Below are positions 23,256 to 35,961 of a stretch of 64,000 nucleotides of DNA, piece after piece; positions within the stretch are counted from its first letter, which is position 1; every line of letters starts with the position of its first letter. The stretch is from Populus alba (taxonomy: Eukaryota; Streptophyta; Magnoliopsida; Malpighiales; Salicaceae): contig NC_133297.1 in the NCBI RefSeq assembly GCF_005239225.2, positions 9,246,392 to 9,310,391 of the forward strand, written 5' to 3'. The notes below the pieces were generated by a model. The model was not told the origin of the DNA. It searched no databases and was given only the letters and a program-made list of their open reading frames with translations. Both the position numbers and the translations under genes were made by a program.

Positions 23256-23410
23256 TTTATTTTTTACAATTTCTAGATTCTTCGATAAAATTATCACTAG
23301 TCTAATCAAATAAATTCAATACCTTCGGTTGTAATTAGATTAGATGAAGAATCAGGGATCGAGATCTAAAAAACAAACAGGATTAGCAGAGATATTTGAT
23401 TTAATTTAAC

Positions 23411-23497
23411 TCATGAGAACACGTAGAACCAGTAGAGAAACACAACCGAGAAAGAGTGGAGAATTCGAATTCGTCGCATGGGGATAGAGTAAGTCAT
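23411..23497 (-). CDS. uORF encoding the sucrose-control (SC) peptide
   Basis: In the leader of the bZIP gene a 28-codon uORF starts at 23497 and stops with TGA at 23411-23413, 155 bases before the main start. It begins MTYSIPMRR and ends SFSVVFLYWFYVFS. This matches the conserved C-terminal peptide in the uORFs of S1-group bZIP mRNAs. In Arabidopsis bZIP11 and its relatives, the nascent peptide stalls ribosomes at high sucrose and represses the main frame (sucrose-induced repression of translation). Every codon was read from the sequence. The role here is inferred from the family. An intron in the leader was not excluded. Confidence 0.85.
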   Translation of the reverse strand: MTYSIPMRRIRILHSFSVVFLYWFYVFS

Positions 23498-23514
23498 AAA
23501 AATTCTAAAAACAT
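23494..23514 (-). CDS. short upstream uORF overlapping the SC-peptide uORF
   Basis: A six-codon frame (MFLEFL) starts at 23514. Its TGA overlaps the ATG of the SC-peptide uORF as ATGA. Such a nested short uORF could affect how often ribosomes start the SC peptide. The overlap is seen directly; function is inference. Confidence 0.5.
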   Translation of the reverse strand: MFLEFL

Positions 23515-24394
23515 TGGTGCTTCTTAAAGAACCCTAATATTCGATCCCTAAGATTATCAATAAAGAAAACAGAAGAAGAAGAAGAAGTAACCCAAAACTC
23601 AGATCCGAAACTCTAGATCTGAAGACATATAATAGAGAGAGAGGCTGAGAAGGGAAGACTTCCCTTGCGACAAGCTAAAGAAACGAAGAGATGGAGAGTA
23701 TTGGGAGGACAGAAACGTTAGAAATAGAGTACCAACATACAGGCGAAGAGAAAGGAAGGCTAGCTCCGTTGTTGGCTGCGGATTTTATAGAAAAGGTAGG
23801 GTTCGATATAGCCGGTGTGGAGAAATACTTTTAATTCTTTTTTAAAAAAAAAACAGTGGGGTTATTAAATTTGCTTGAGTGTTATGAGTGGCATCGGTGT
23901 AATTGCTGGCGTGCAGAATGACGCCAGCTGTGCTTGGAAGCCAATCCAACCATTGTTTTTTCTTTTTTGTATTTTTTTTTCATGGAGGAATATACTATAA
24001 TTATTCTTCTCTTACCGTGTCAAGGTGTAAAATCGAACTAACGAAGCTTCCTGTGCTCTAGAGATTTGTTGGTCTTTTTCTTCATGAGTCCTGAACGGCT
24101 GGCAAAAGGAGGAAAAAACCCAATGTCATCATGGCTGAATCTACGGACGAGGATTATTTAAGTAGTTAATGAATTGCTATTGATATTTTTTTTCCATACA
24201 AAACTTTAATCAATAATGAGGATAGATACTAGTGATTTTTAAAATTTAAAATGGAAACTATTAGAATTTATCTGTTTTTTACTGTATTGAGCCCAGAGAC
24301 CACACTCACAAAGGAAATGATTACGAGCTTGGATTCGTTGTAAATATTATCCTATGTTTGACCGGATGCAGGTTAGTTTTTTTTTTTTAATGAA

Positions 24395-24600
24395 AAAAAA
24401 AGTTTTGGGGGTGTTGCAAAACACGCTTAATTAAAATTTTAATTTTTTAAAAAAGTTATATTTTTTTATATGTTTGGATCGTTTTGATGCGCTGATCTTG
24501 AAATAATTTTTAAAAAATAAAAAAAATATTATTTTAATATTTCAGCACGAAAAATACTTTAAAAAATAATTATAACTACATTTTCAAACAGATTTTAAGT
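24395..24600. mobile_element. MITE-like AT-rich repeat
   Basis: The copy begins near GTTGCAAAACACGC and includes GGATCGTTTTGATGCGCTGA and AAATAATTTTTAAAAAATAA. It ends in TACATTTTCAAACAGATTTT. It belongs to the same family as 5410-5600 and 25335-25520. Confidence 0.6.
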
Positions 24601-25334
24601 TTCAATTAAGATATGATATCTTCTTTATTTCTAAATCTTATTTTATCACTCATGGGATTTTAACTATAGGCCTTCAAGTGAAAATCCTAATACTTTTGCC
24701 CACAAATTACATGCTGAGCCTAGTTTAAAAAAGGGTGATTACATTGTTGGATTGCTGCTTGATGATTTTCTAAAATATAGGAAGCTTCACAATAAGGTTA
24801 AATTATTGGTTAGTTATTTGTTCATCCAATTAAATATAATTTTTATAATAAAAGAAGATATTTTTTTTTTATGAAAGACACATGAGACGAAAAAAAGTTT
24901 CACTTGGGTGAATTTAAAAGTCCCGTATACTTAAATTAGTATTTTTATAGAAATAAAAAAGTAATAAATATATTAAAGAGCATCAAGTTTAAAAAACTAA
25001 GTTAGTTTTAAATAAGTTATGAAATAAATATCAACCCTTGAAGAAATATCTTTGTGCGTCTGTCGTAATAAAGCCATCACCCGACTAGTTCAAAAAGTCC
25101 AGAATCCCATGACTACAATGAGATTTTAATGGCTTTATTTAAGAAATTCTCTTGGTTAGAAAATAAGAATAGAGAATTCCCTCAACCTCTTAAGGTCCGC
25201 GGCTGGTCACACTTTTCCTCCCATGTTTGAAAATTTACACTTTAAATCTGAATGAAAAGAATAAAATATCCTTGACTTGATTTCTTCCTCTCCCTTCCCT
25301 TCTCTTTTATTTTTCTTTTCTTCTTATTCTTTCT

Positions 25335-25520
25335 TTAGCGTGTTTGGCAGTGTGGTAGCGGTTGCTTTTTAAATAGCTTTTCATGCCGAAATACATGCCA
25401 ATGATGTTTTTTCATTTTTAAAAAATCATTTTTGACATCAGCACATCAAAACGATCAAAAAAGTACAAACCACACTTAATTCTAGTAAAAAAAAATTTGA
25501 AATTTGCCAAAACACAGGTT
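25335..25520. mobile_element. MITE-like repeat, better-preserved end
   Basis: The copy starts with TAGCGTGTTTGGCAGTGTGG, then AGCGGTTGCTTTTTAAATAG and CATTTTTGACATCAGCACAT, and ends with AAACACAGGTTGCAACGC. The two ends carry inverse words (GCGTGTTTGG..GGTTGC versus GCAACGC), as expected for an element with short terminal inverted repeats. It is inverse in orientation to the copy at 24395-24600. Confidence 0.6.
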
Positions 25521-26363
25521 GCAACGCAAAGATAAACGGTGCCTTTCTCTTCATCTCCACTGCCCACTACAATAGTATTTTCCTCTCTCGCCAAAAAAAA
25601 AAAAACATAACTTTTAAAAATGAATTCAAGAAAAATACTTTTAAGTATTGTTTTAAAAAAGCAAATACACACACGCGCTTGATTAAAGCTAAAATTCCAA
25701 TGAGATGAATCTTTGTATGCAAAATAAATGAAAAATATGTTAATTTAGTTTTTATAAAATTAATGTTTGAAATGCAATTATGTGCAAGACCCAGTACAAA
25801 ATAACATAACTTAAATGTCCATTTTGCATTGTAGTAACCTCTATTTTTCAAAATGATTTTTAAATTGATTTTCACATTAAAAATATCAAATTGATTTTTT
25901 TTAAACATTTTAAAATGATTTTAATATACTGATATACAAATAATATTTAAAAATAACTTATTATAATACATTTTTAATTAAAAAAAAACATCTATACCAC
26001 AATACTGAACTCTTAAAATAACCAAACAGTTTTTTCTTTATTGTTAAATAAAAAACAAACTAACATAGTACTAAACTAAACGTTTACATGATGCTGGGCT
26101 TGGAGTGCATAGTATAGGGCCATAATGGAACGAGCTTGTAGACGGGTGCTGCCTCTCTGTAGGCCGTGCCCATGCGGCCATGCACCTCGTCAGACGTTCA
26201 TGGTAAAAGCAGCGAAACTTACTTCACTGTAACTTTTCCTCAACCAAATTATCAAACCCATCGCCATTATCTTGGACCTAGAATCGATTGATTTCCAATA
26301 AAATTCTAAGCTTCACCAATCGAATCTTTGAAATCGGAACGAAACGAAACTATAGTTCACGAA

Positions 26364-29300
26364 ATGGGGGAAGACGATATGCCGTTGGATGATAAGGCAA
26401 AGAGAACGAGAGATTTGTTATCAAGCTTCTATTCTCCAGACCCTTCAGTGTCTAATACTGGCAATTCTTTCGAATTTGCGTCTTTAGATGCCATTAACAC
26501 CACCTCCTTCGACGCCGAACAGTACATGAATCTCCTGGTACGCCTGCTTTTTAAATTGATCTTTTATTGTTGTGTTTTCCTGATTAATTCATGAATTTAT
26601 AACTTGAATTCAGGTGCAAAAATCAAATTTGGAAGGGCTTCTACAGAGGCATGTTGAAATGGCAGCTGAGATAAAAAATCTAGACACCGATTTGCAAATG
26701 CTAGTTTATGAAAATTACAACAAGTTTATTAGCGCCACCGACACAATTAAAAGGTATCCCTTCCCACTCACAATTTGACTTTGCTAACAATTCCTTTCAG
26801 TGCAATTTTGATTTTTTTTCGTCTCTCGTCTTACAGGATGAAAAGTAATATTGTGGGCATGGAAGCAAGTATGGAGCAGCTTCTTGGCAAGGCATGTGCC
26901 AAATTTCTCATATTCCCTTGTTTAAACTTGTCCTTTGAATATATGTAAATGCCCGTGCCCAAGTGTTATAACCATCACAGAGTGTACCAATTCATTGCAG
27001 ATAACATCGGTACAATCAAGAAGTGATGGTGTGAACACTTCTCTTTTCGAAAAGAGAGAACATATAGAGAAATTGCATCGCACACACAACCTTCTTCGAA
27101 AAATTCAGGTATTCAAAAACCATCGTTTCTTGCGTGATTCATATTTATATACTGATAACATCATGCTTGCAGGGGACTTTTGAGAAAATTTTCAACTAAC
27201 ATTGAATTATATTTTATGAAGATTAGAGATGTTCCTTGCCAAGCATGCTGAATTGGAACTGTATAACGTCGATGTTGTATAAGTCACTTTTGTTTTTGAC
27301 CTAGCTAGTTGACTTGTATGTGATGTGCGCCTATTTACGCTGTTGAACTTTGAGCATGTTGCATGCTAGTCTCTTGCCAGTTTTTACTTGACAGTAATGA
27401 TCACATGTATCAACATTTTTGTTTCATAAGAGTCTCTATAATGAAGGCTGCAATGGATTTTTTTAGTTAACGTTGGGTCTTGTAGTTCAATTTTTTTTTG
27501 TTGATAATTTTAGTCAAGTTTTTAATGGATTGAATGGAATCCGCTTATTCTACATAATTAAAACTCCAGTTTTTGGCATTATACTAGTCATACGAATTTC
27601 TTCCTCTCTGGAATAGAGCAGTTCATATATGATCTACCTGCTAGACTCGGGAAGTGTATTAAATCAGAGACATATGCTGATGCAGTCAAGATCTACATTG
27701 GAGCAATGCCAATTTTTAAGGTTAGTGGTTTTATACCTTGTCCTTCGATGGTGGGTTCAAGCTTTTATTTTTCTTGTTTTTTTCTGGGAATTTTCTTTTT
27801 GTTTCTATTACATATTTTACTTTGAAATTTAAGTTTTTTTTTTTTTTTTTTGATGTAACAGGTCTATGGGGACTCATCATTCCAGGATTGTAAGCAAGCA
27901 TCTGAAGAAGCTATGGCCACTATTACAAAAAATTTGCAGGTGTATTCTTCTTTCCCAATTAAACATATGGATGGGGGAGCCATGGATGGTGTCTTCGTCT
28001 CTTATTTTTCCAGCATTTTCTTTGGCCATTTAGATTGCAAGCTGTTTACTTGTATGAGCCAGTCTTCATCTTTTTTTCTTTTTTTAGTTGGGGTGGAATA
28101 ACTTACCATTTAGGTTTATTGGACTGGAAGTACTTGCTTGTTCTCTCTGGGGGTGCGGGGGATATACTTTAGCCCATTGTTACTTTTGCTTGATTCCTCC
28201 TGGTGAAAATATTTGAATTCAGTTGATGCTCCTTATGTTTGGACGGTGCTCTGTACTTGGATACCAGATATCAAACCATACAACATGAATAGCTTTAGTA
28301 TTGCAAAAAATTGAGATTTCTTTACATGATGCTTTGAGGTTGGGAATCTCCCGTATAAGCCTCTGAAAAAGTTTTTGGACCGTGTCATAAATCTTTAAGA
28401 CTTCTTATATCTTTGGGCATATTCTTTAAGATTTCCAAATTAAGGTAAGAGATTTTCTGAAATAATGAAATCCTAATTCCGATGCTTGACTTCTATTGAT
28501 ATGTGGTATAAAAGTTAAGTTTTTTTTTCTGATGTGGAATTCTTGTTGTTTCATCTGCTTTTCAGGGAAAGCTATTCTTGGATTCTGAATCCATACAAGC
28601 AAGGGCTGAGGCCGCAGTACTTCTTAAGAAGTTGAATTTTCCGGTATGTATAGCACTCAATGTATCACTTCAGATTGTTTGTTGGTTGGCTAACATGTTA
28701 ATGAGGATGCAGTTCTTTTTTATATTTTTTTCTTAATTTCTTTTGACTTATGAGTTGTAGGCTCCATTTGATTCTTGCTGATAGATGCTAAATTTTACTT
28801 ATTTGGCCTGGCATGTGTATTGTGTGTCTCTTATTATGTTTTTGTTGGAGAGACCAGTGTGCATATGATGACGAATGGCCCTTTGTCTTAGCAGATGGAC
28901 AACTTAAAAGCAAAACTATTTGAAAAGCTAGAGCAATTTCTTGAAGGCCTTCAGCTCAAGCATGAAGACATAGCCAATGTATTGGTAGAATCTAACAACC
29001 CTTCAGGACAAGGAAACAATACCGAGTCAGTTCCTGGTTCTGCGCGTGATGTAAGTGCAACACGTACCAGCTTTATATCTGTTGGCAATCAGTTCTCATA
29101 CTAATACAAACTTTATGCTGAGCGTGATCTTAGGCTTTAGTTTGTGAGTTTGCTGAAGCTGTTCGAGCTTATCAAGTAATTTTTCCTGATTCAGAAAAGC
29201 AACTGATTAAACTTTCTCAAGACTTGATTGCCAAGTAAGGGCATTGAATTGGTTACAACAGCTTTTATATTTATTTATTTTTCAATTTTTGAACAACATG

Positions 29301-31755
29301 AATTTAAAGCACACATGACTCATGCAATATGATTGGCAATTTCTTTAGGCACTTTGAGATTACTGAGGGTTACATAAAGGAGTGGATTCCAATTGCTAAT
29401 TTTCTGGGTGTTCTTCGTAAGTACTACGGATCTCTCAACACTGCTTCTCTTGGAAATCATGTTTTGGACTACAAATTCTACTCTAAATTGTCTACCTTTT
29501 TAATTAAAATTTTTATTGCTGAATTTGTCATTCCTCTACGATGTCACTTCTCTATATACATGCTAGCATGTGTTTGGGGCATCTTTATGCTCGAGTTCAA
29601 GGATTTTTTTCTTCTTCTTCATGTCCTTTGTTTAGGTTGCTTTAGAAATATGTGTAATTGAAAGGGTTTTTTTTTTTGGCCTTAAACAATAACCATGATT
29701 GAACTATTTTGTTCTTTGGCACCCCTTCTTGCAAGGTTAGAACTTTGCTATGACGTACGACACAATCTAGACGGCAATATAATGTTCGTTTCCCGACCAG
29801 TCAAAGATTTTCATTTTAAAAAATTTACTGAATGGTTTTTTTCATCAAGTTCTCTATGACCATGCCTCATTTGCCAGAAAATGCACTCCAAGTACATGGA
29901 CTTCCTTGATTTTTTCAACAAAGTATTTCAATTGTTATTTTTTTCAATAACATATCTCAACTCCCCAATTGGCGATCAATCAATACTAAATTGGATGTTT
30001 GTTAAAAATAAAATAATTTGGTCATTAAGTGATGGCATGACGTAACACTTCCAGAACCAGGGATAACTAATAAAATACTTGCCAATAAATGTGCGTAATA
30101 TGTAGAAAAAAAATAGATGTAATTTGGTACTTGATGTAAACCAAATTGAGAGTTCAAATTCTTAACTGCAAAGAAAAAAATTGAGAGTTGAAACATTCTA
30201 TTGAAAAATTTAAAATACTTGATTGATCACTGATTGAGTGTTGAATACACATTGAGAAGTGAAAGTTTGTTTACTGGGATTGCATTGTTCTCCAGCATCA
30301 ATTGCTGTAATTATGACATGAATGCAACCAAATTCACCATTCTGCTTTAGGGGCCATGTCAGGTGTTTTGTTGGGAGAAACCACAACATCAAAAACTTCG
30401 TTGACTGCCAGATAGCCATGTGGACTTGAGTTTTTAAGTTGTTTCTATTCGTAGTGCTCTGCAATTGTGATGCACTTCCTCAGTGTTCCCTTTACTCATC
30501 GAGCTGCTTGGTTTTCTGATGCTCCTCGAGCTTGCTTTAGCCATTTTTGCAATTTGTTTTTGCTGTCTTTAGTTTGGTCTGTAAAATGGTCTCTTCACCG
30601 TCCTAAAGATAGTGGGAAACTGAAGTTTTTTACTCATCCTATACCTGCAAAAGCAAGTTTTCTTCCTTTTGTTTCTAAAAAGTAAGCTATCTTTCCATGT
30701 GATGAAACCTGTTATGTTAGATGCTATGAGACTGGAAACTTCCCCTTGTTGTATAAATTTTATGCAGTTAGCATGTGTCATCATAAAACTATCATGGTGA
30801 AGAAATGCTGGATTCCTCTAATATTTTCATCACCCATCTAATCAATTCAACATTCTTTGTTCCTGAATGTCCTTACTCTGAATTCCCTCCAGGTTTCCTA
30901 TGGATGACTTTTGGTTAATTAAATATCATGTGCTGATTCTTTCTTGTTTGGAAGCTTTGCATTTGATTTCTCGAAATGCTTTACCAAATACAGGAATTAT
31001 ATGGAAAGATGTTCACCTGATGGATAAAGTGCTGCGTGAGGCTCTTCTCCCTGATTGTGCTTTGAAGGTTGTCCTTTAATATCAGTTGTGCTTTGATTCA
31101 ATCATAATCCCTACCTGCATTTTCCTTCTCTAGCTGGTCTGGAATGAGAAAAATAATTTTGTTTGTTTATGGAACTTTGTAACTAAAAAAATCCTACATT
31201 GTCACAGGCTTCCCTGGTGGCTGTCAAACAATATATAAAAAGCACATTTTCTCACCTTCTTCATGATATCTCAGGTATTGTTACATTTTCAATAAAGTTC
31301 TACTTCTTTGCTCATAAACCATGAACAAAATAAAACTTGGTTGGATAGGTTCTTTTGTTTGTCAATACAATTGTCCACCTTTTGAGAATGTCTCGTAGGT
31401 TATGAAGGATACTGGAGTGGCGGGAACCCATAAGGCTGTAACCTTACACCACCCAATGACTTTACAAAGGACACAAATTTGTTGACCAAAAAGCTCAGAA
31501 AATTCGTAATTGTTATTGATTTTTTGATAGCCTTAACAGTCTTACTCAAATTCCGTTTGAACTGGCAGATTCCCTAACCAATGTCCATATCAAACCAAAG
31601 GAGGAAGCAAAAGAGCATCTTTTGGTGGTTTTCCTTGAGGCAGGAAAAACTGCAGTTCTTCAAGGGAGCGTGAATGTGTTACTGGTAATAAATAGCCATT
31701 AAGACATTAGTACTTCCAGGAATAACTGAAGTCTTACCTTTCCTCTGTACCAAAG

Positions 31756-31788
<33 letters not shown>

Positions 31789-34471
31789 CAAATCCTGCTG
31801 AAATATCTATTATGTTCCTTGAAAATTTAACTAGCCTCTGTTTCTATCACTTTCTCTGTGCTTGCTATTTGGTGTTTTTTTTAACAAATATATGGCGATG
31901 ATATTACAACCTTGCTTTCCATTCTATTTTTTCTCTAATGATTTGTGCACGGGCGTTTCCTCAATTCTTCTATTTCAACATTTTTGTCACCAACAGGCAC
32001 ATTATCTGTCATGTACATGACATCCTCACCTAGCTTTTTTGAATATCTTTGCTCATTCATTCCAGGACTTCCGCCAACTTCTTGAGGAAAACTTAGGAGG
32101 GCTTCAACTGAGCAACTTGATTATTGTGTGGGTTCGAGAAGGATTTCAAGATTTCTTCAGGGCACTTCATGATCGGCTCCTCTTGCTTTCAGGGAAAAAT
32201 AAATCTGCCAGTCAAGATGAAAATTCCACAGAGGGTATGCAGGTTGAGAAAGTGATTCCAGGCCTTGTCCTCGTGCTGGCTCAACTGTCTGTCTTTATTG
32301 AACAAACTGCCATCCCTAGAATTACTGAGGCAAGGAGCCACTCACAGTTTCATTTCATTTTCCTTTTAACGGGTACAACATCATAATTTAGAATTCTATA
32401 GTCTCTGGGCTTACCTTTAAGTTGAATGTCCTGATTGCCAGGAAATAGCTGCTTATTTCTCTGGTGGTGGTGGTCTTGCTTCTGAAAATGGGCCAGCACT
32501 TGTTCCTGGTGAAATTTGTCAAACCTTTCATTCAGATGGTGAAATACTTCTACAGCATGTATGAACTAAAGTCTCTATTCAGATGTTTTAATTCTTGAAG
32601 CAACGTCTAAGTGTCTATTTTTTGTGATGGTTCAAAAAAAATTCATGGTGGTGTGGTGAATTTTGGATTTTCATGGCACTATCACTACTTCATTCTTTAA
32701 AAATTCCTATAAATATATTTACTACATAGTTATACTCCACACTACCCGCTCCCAAAACACCTGTCTGTTGGAGGATAGCTGAAAACTTTCCCCTGGCTCA
32801 AAACTGGTCCCATCACAGCATCAGGGACTGAATCTTTCCGGTTTTGAATTTTGCCCAATTATGCAACAGAAAGACGGGATCCAAGCAGAGCCATGATCTC
32901 TCAAAAATAAAAACCCCATTCCTCATGAAAATAGAAAATTTGCTTCCTTCCCTTCTTTCCCCCCTTCCCAACACCCCCTGCAAAAAAAGGCAATTATCTC
33001 CCCTGGACATGGGTGCCATAGAAACTCATTAACCATTTTGCTATTATGATATCATTTGCTCTCTCAGATTGAGTCAGAAAATGCAATGCAGAATTAATTA
33101 ATTCGAGTAACGTTTGTCATCCACACATCACTTCTACTAGCTGTTCCAACTAACATTTTGCTATTTTGTTACTGTTTTTCAGTATATAAACATGATAACT
33201 CAAAAAATATTGGTTCTCCTGAGGAAGAGGTTTACAGCTCCAAATTGGGTCAAGGTTAGTATGACACGTGAAATTAGAAGATTATTTGATGTGAATTAGT
33301 TTGATATCTGACTCTGATTTTTCTTTATTTTTACAGCACAAGGAACCTAGAGAAGTTCATATGTTTGTCGATTTATTCCTTCAAGAGGTTTGTTGCTTCA
33401 TTGATTTTTTGGGGTTATTATCTTGTTGATATTTGGGGGGTATATTAGGATGCCAAATTTATTTAATTTGACTTTCCTACAAATGACAATCGTGACAACT
33501 TGTAGATTTGTGGTGTGTGGACCCACGCCTATTTATTGGAAAAAAAGAAATATTGAGGACTTACTTTTATTTTGTCCTGACTAGTTGGAAGCAATAAGAA
33601 CAGAGGCAAAGCAGATATTACCTCATGGAGTACTCCGCAAGCATCGTCGCTCTGAAAGCAATGGAAGCACTGCTTCCTCTCGCAGCAATCCATTACGAGA
33701 GGACAAAATGATTCGGTCAAACACTCATAGGGCCAGGAGTCAACTTCTTGAAACCCACCTGGCAAAATTGTTCAAGCAAAAAGTTGAGATTTTTACAAAA
33801 ACTGAATATACACAGGTATGAAACTATACTTGCTCAACTTTATTAAGGGAGGAATTGCTGGTAAGGACTATGAAGTAACGTGGACTGGTTCTGCTTGCAA
33901 TTTGCAGGAATCTGTTGTAACTACTGTAGTAAAACTTTGTCTTAAGAGTTTACTAGAATTTGTTCGACTCCAGACTTTCAACCGGAGTGGATTCCAGCAA
34001 ATTCAGCTGGATATTCAGTTCCTAAGGGCTTCTCTTAAGGAAATTGTTGAAGACGAAGCTGCCATTGACTTTCTGCTTGATGAGGTAAATGAAGGAATAA
34101 CTTGACTAAAAAATTTGAAGTTTAATCCTGGAAATCTTCTATGGGAGTTCATGTTTGTTTGTTGTTCTATTATATGAAAATGTGTTGTAGATATTGGAAA
34201 GATTGATGGGTGCTGGATTCCTTTCCTTTACTTGTAGTTCTTGAGTTCAGAGTTTATGATATCTGTGGTTAACTTTGAAACTTTCTAACAATAAATGGCA
34301 TGCATTGATTTCTTTATGGAGCAGGTGATTGTTGGTGCTTCGGAACGTTGTCTTGATCCAATTCCTTTAGAGCCTCCTATCTTGGATAAACTAATTCAAG
34401 CAAAGTTGGCAAAAGAGAAGGAACAGACTCCAATTTCTCTGAATTTAGAGGAAGGTCAAATCAGTGGTTAG
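26364..34471 (+). CDS. VPS51: VPS51 homolog, GARP/EARP tethering complex subunit
   Basis: Twenty coding exons: 26364-26537, 26614-26753, 26837-26891, 27001-27108, 27622-27720, 27862-27939, 28566-28643, 28895-29050, 29134-29234, 29349-29416, 30994-31067, 31208-31274, 31569-31684, 32066-32329, 32442-32558, 33183-33254, 33337-33387, 33585-33815, 33908-34084, 34325-34471. All phases join to give 790 aa, close to Arabidopsis VPS51/UNHINGED (At4g02030). The N-terminal Vps51-type coiled-coil region (SFDAEQYMNLL to TIKRMKSNIVGME) is well conserved, as are PNWVKHKEPREVHM and the C-terminal EPPILDKLIQAKLAKEKE. The complex tethers endosome-derived vesicles at the trans-Golgi; plant mutants affect leaf shape and veins. 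Introns 3 (AAG|GCATGT) and 14 (GAG|GCAAGG) have GC donors. Intron 10 is 1.6 kb. The start is MGEDDMPLDDKAKR, the first ATG in frame. Confidence 0.94.
31757..31785. repeat. AT dinucleotide microsatellite
   Basis: An uninterrupted run of TA repeats of 29 bases lies inside intron 13 of VPS51. Confidence 0.9.
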
Positions 34472-35030
34472 AATGTCTCAATTCATCAGGAACTGGCAAG
34501 TGTATTTCTGAATGGAATGATCAAGTCATAGAACCTTCACAGGCATCCACGAGCCGGCGAGTGTATTGTGGGTGTGGGTGGTAAGATGGTATCAGAAGGA
34601 TGGTATATGTTTCCCGGTTCCTGATAATGGCCCTGCAAACTTTCATGATTTTACTCTTGAAGATGTAACTTTGATGGTTCATGATCTGATTACTGCAGTT
34701 TTGCTCTCATGGTCCACGCTGGTAAGAATATATGATATGATGAGTATAGGAATGTTGCTGTCCATTGGGAATCATGTAGCCTGTACACTGTATAAATCAC
34801 CATGCTATTATCTCCAATTTTTTATGGTAGGGAAGAAATAGTTTTCATGCTTCCAAATCAAACATCAGTATTTTTGTCTGTTTATTGGTCGATCAATTTG
34901 CATTGCATCACAATGATTTATGTTACATTCTGCACATGTTATAATCAAGGAATGCACGTGCTATTATCTCTATTCTATTCTTTCGTTCTTCCTCTCAATT
35001 CTCTCCTTGTTAAGCTATTAGCTTAACAGT

Positions 35031-35960
35031 TGGCATCAAAGCCTATCCTGGGCTTGAAGTAAAATCTTGACTCAAAATGGTAGAAAACAATACGGTGAGA
35101 ATTGTTGAATAACATTGCAGGAGGTTGGAGGAAAGGTTGCAAGGCCTTCATCGGGAAATTCAAGAATCAATGGCTGATCTGCAAAGCAAGTGGTAGGAAC
35201 AATGGGTGGAACAAAGCAAGAGAGCTAATCAGATTAATCTGTAGATTGAAGCATTATCAAATCATTTCAGGTTGTTTCTTGCTACTCAAATGGCAGGAAG
35301 AGAAATTGGAGCCAACTCTGAATGAATTTTGAACACTCCAACAATGGGAAAAGAGATTGGAATTCACATCAATCAAGAATGAGCATCTCAAGGATTCAAA
35401 AGCAATATCTGTTGGATCAATGAACAGTGTCTAGCAATTTTAATGGCAGTATACAAATGAAGACACTATTTGAAACAAGAACAGTCCATAACTCAAATTG
35501 ACCATGAGAGTCTTAAATACTTGTTGGATCAAAAGAAAGGGCTAATTAAGTTTTTGAGTCTGAATTATTAGGTTCTGTATAGAAATAGCAGAGAAAATTT
35601 GGTTACAAATGCATTATCTAGAAGGAACAATTAAGTGGATAAAAAGCATGGTAATGAAGGCAAGGAAATTGGCAGTTTGGATGCAATAACTAAAGTGGTG
35701 CGAGCTTGGTATGAAGAAATATATTGTTCCTGCAAAGATGATGTTGCATTACAGGATATTGTAACCGGTAAGATGATTGATGTTAATAAGTATCTAAAAT
35801 ATACCTATGAAGAAGGAATTAAAAGATATGAAGAGAGGATTATAGTAGGAGGTAAAGGATCATTAATAGGGCAGTTAATCAAGGCTGCACATGACTCTTA
35901 CAGTGGAGGCCATGCTGATATTCATAATTCTTATAAGAGGCTCAACTTTTTCTTTAATTG
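35031..35960 (+). mobile_element. internally deleted Ty3/gypsy retrotransposon remnant
   Basis: The primer-binding-site-like TGGCATCAAAGCC (35031-35043, against the usual TGGTATCAGAGCC for initiator tRNA-Met) follows a sequence ending GCTTAACA, as at an LTR end. A gag-like start at 35077 (MVENNTVRIVE, then a stop, then RRLEERLQGLHREIQESMAD) is soon followed by RNase H remnants (CLAILMAVYK at about 35430; DHESLKYLLDQKKG at about 35500). The integrase zinc-binding approach comes next (SLIGQLIKAAHDSYSGGHAD, near 35850-35920). Stops and the loss of protease and reverse transcriptase show a dead, internally deleted copy, lying about 560 bp after the VPS51 stop. The LTR boundaries were not found. 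Confidence 0.75.
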
Positions 35961-35961
35961 A

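Larger units (their letters stand above)
23800..26250. other. intergenic region between the bZIP and VPS51 promoters
   Basis: This AT-rich divergent intergenic region holds two MITE-like copies (24395-24600 and 25335-25520). Open frames at 25418-25908 on the minus strand are low-complexity and overlap the repeat. No further gene is seen. Confidence 0.5.

Noticed and set aside
25418..25908. overlapping minus-strand frames of 84 and 113 codons
   Set aside because: They overlap a MITE-like repeat and AT-rich DNA, with Phe/Lys-rich low-complexity translation.
30210..30685. open frames on both strands inside VPS51 intron 10
   Set aside because: They lie inside an intron whose flanking exons join perfectly in phase; no similarity to any family was recognised.
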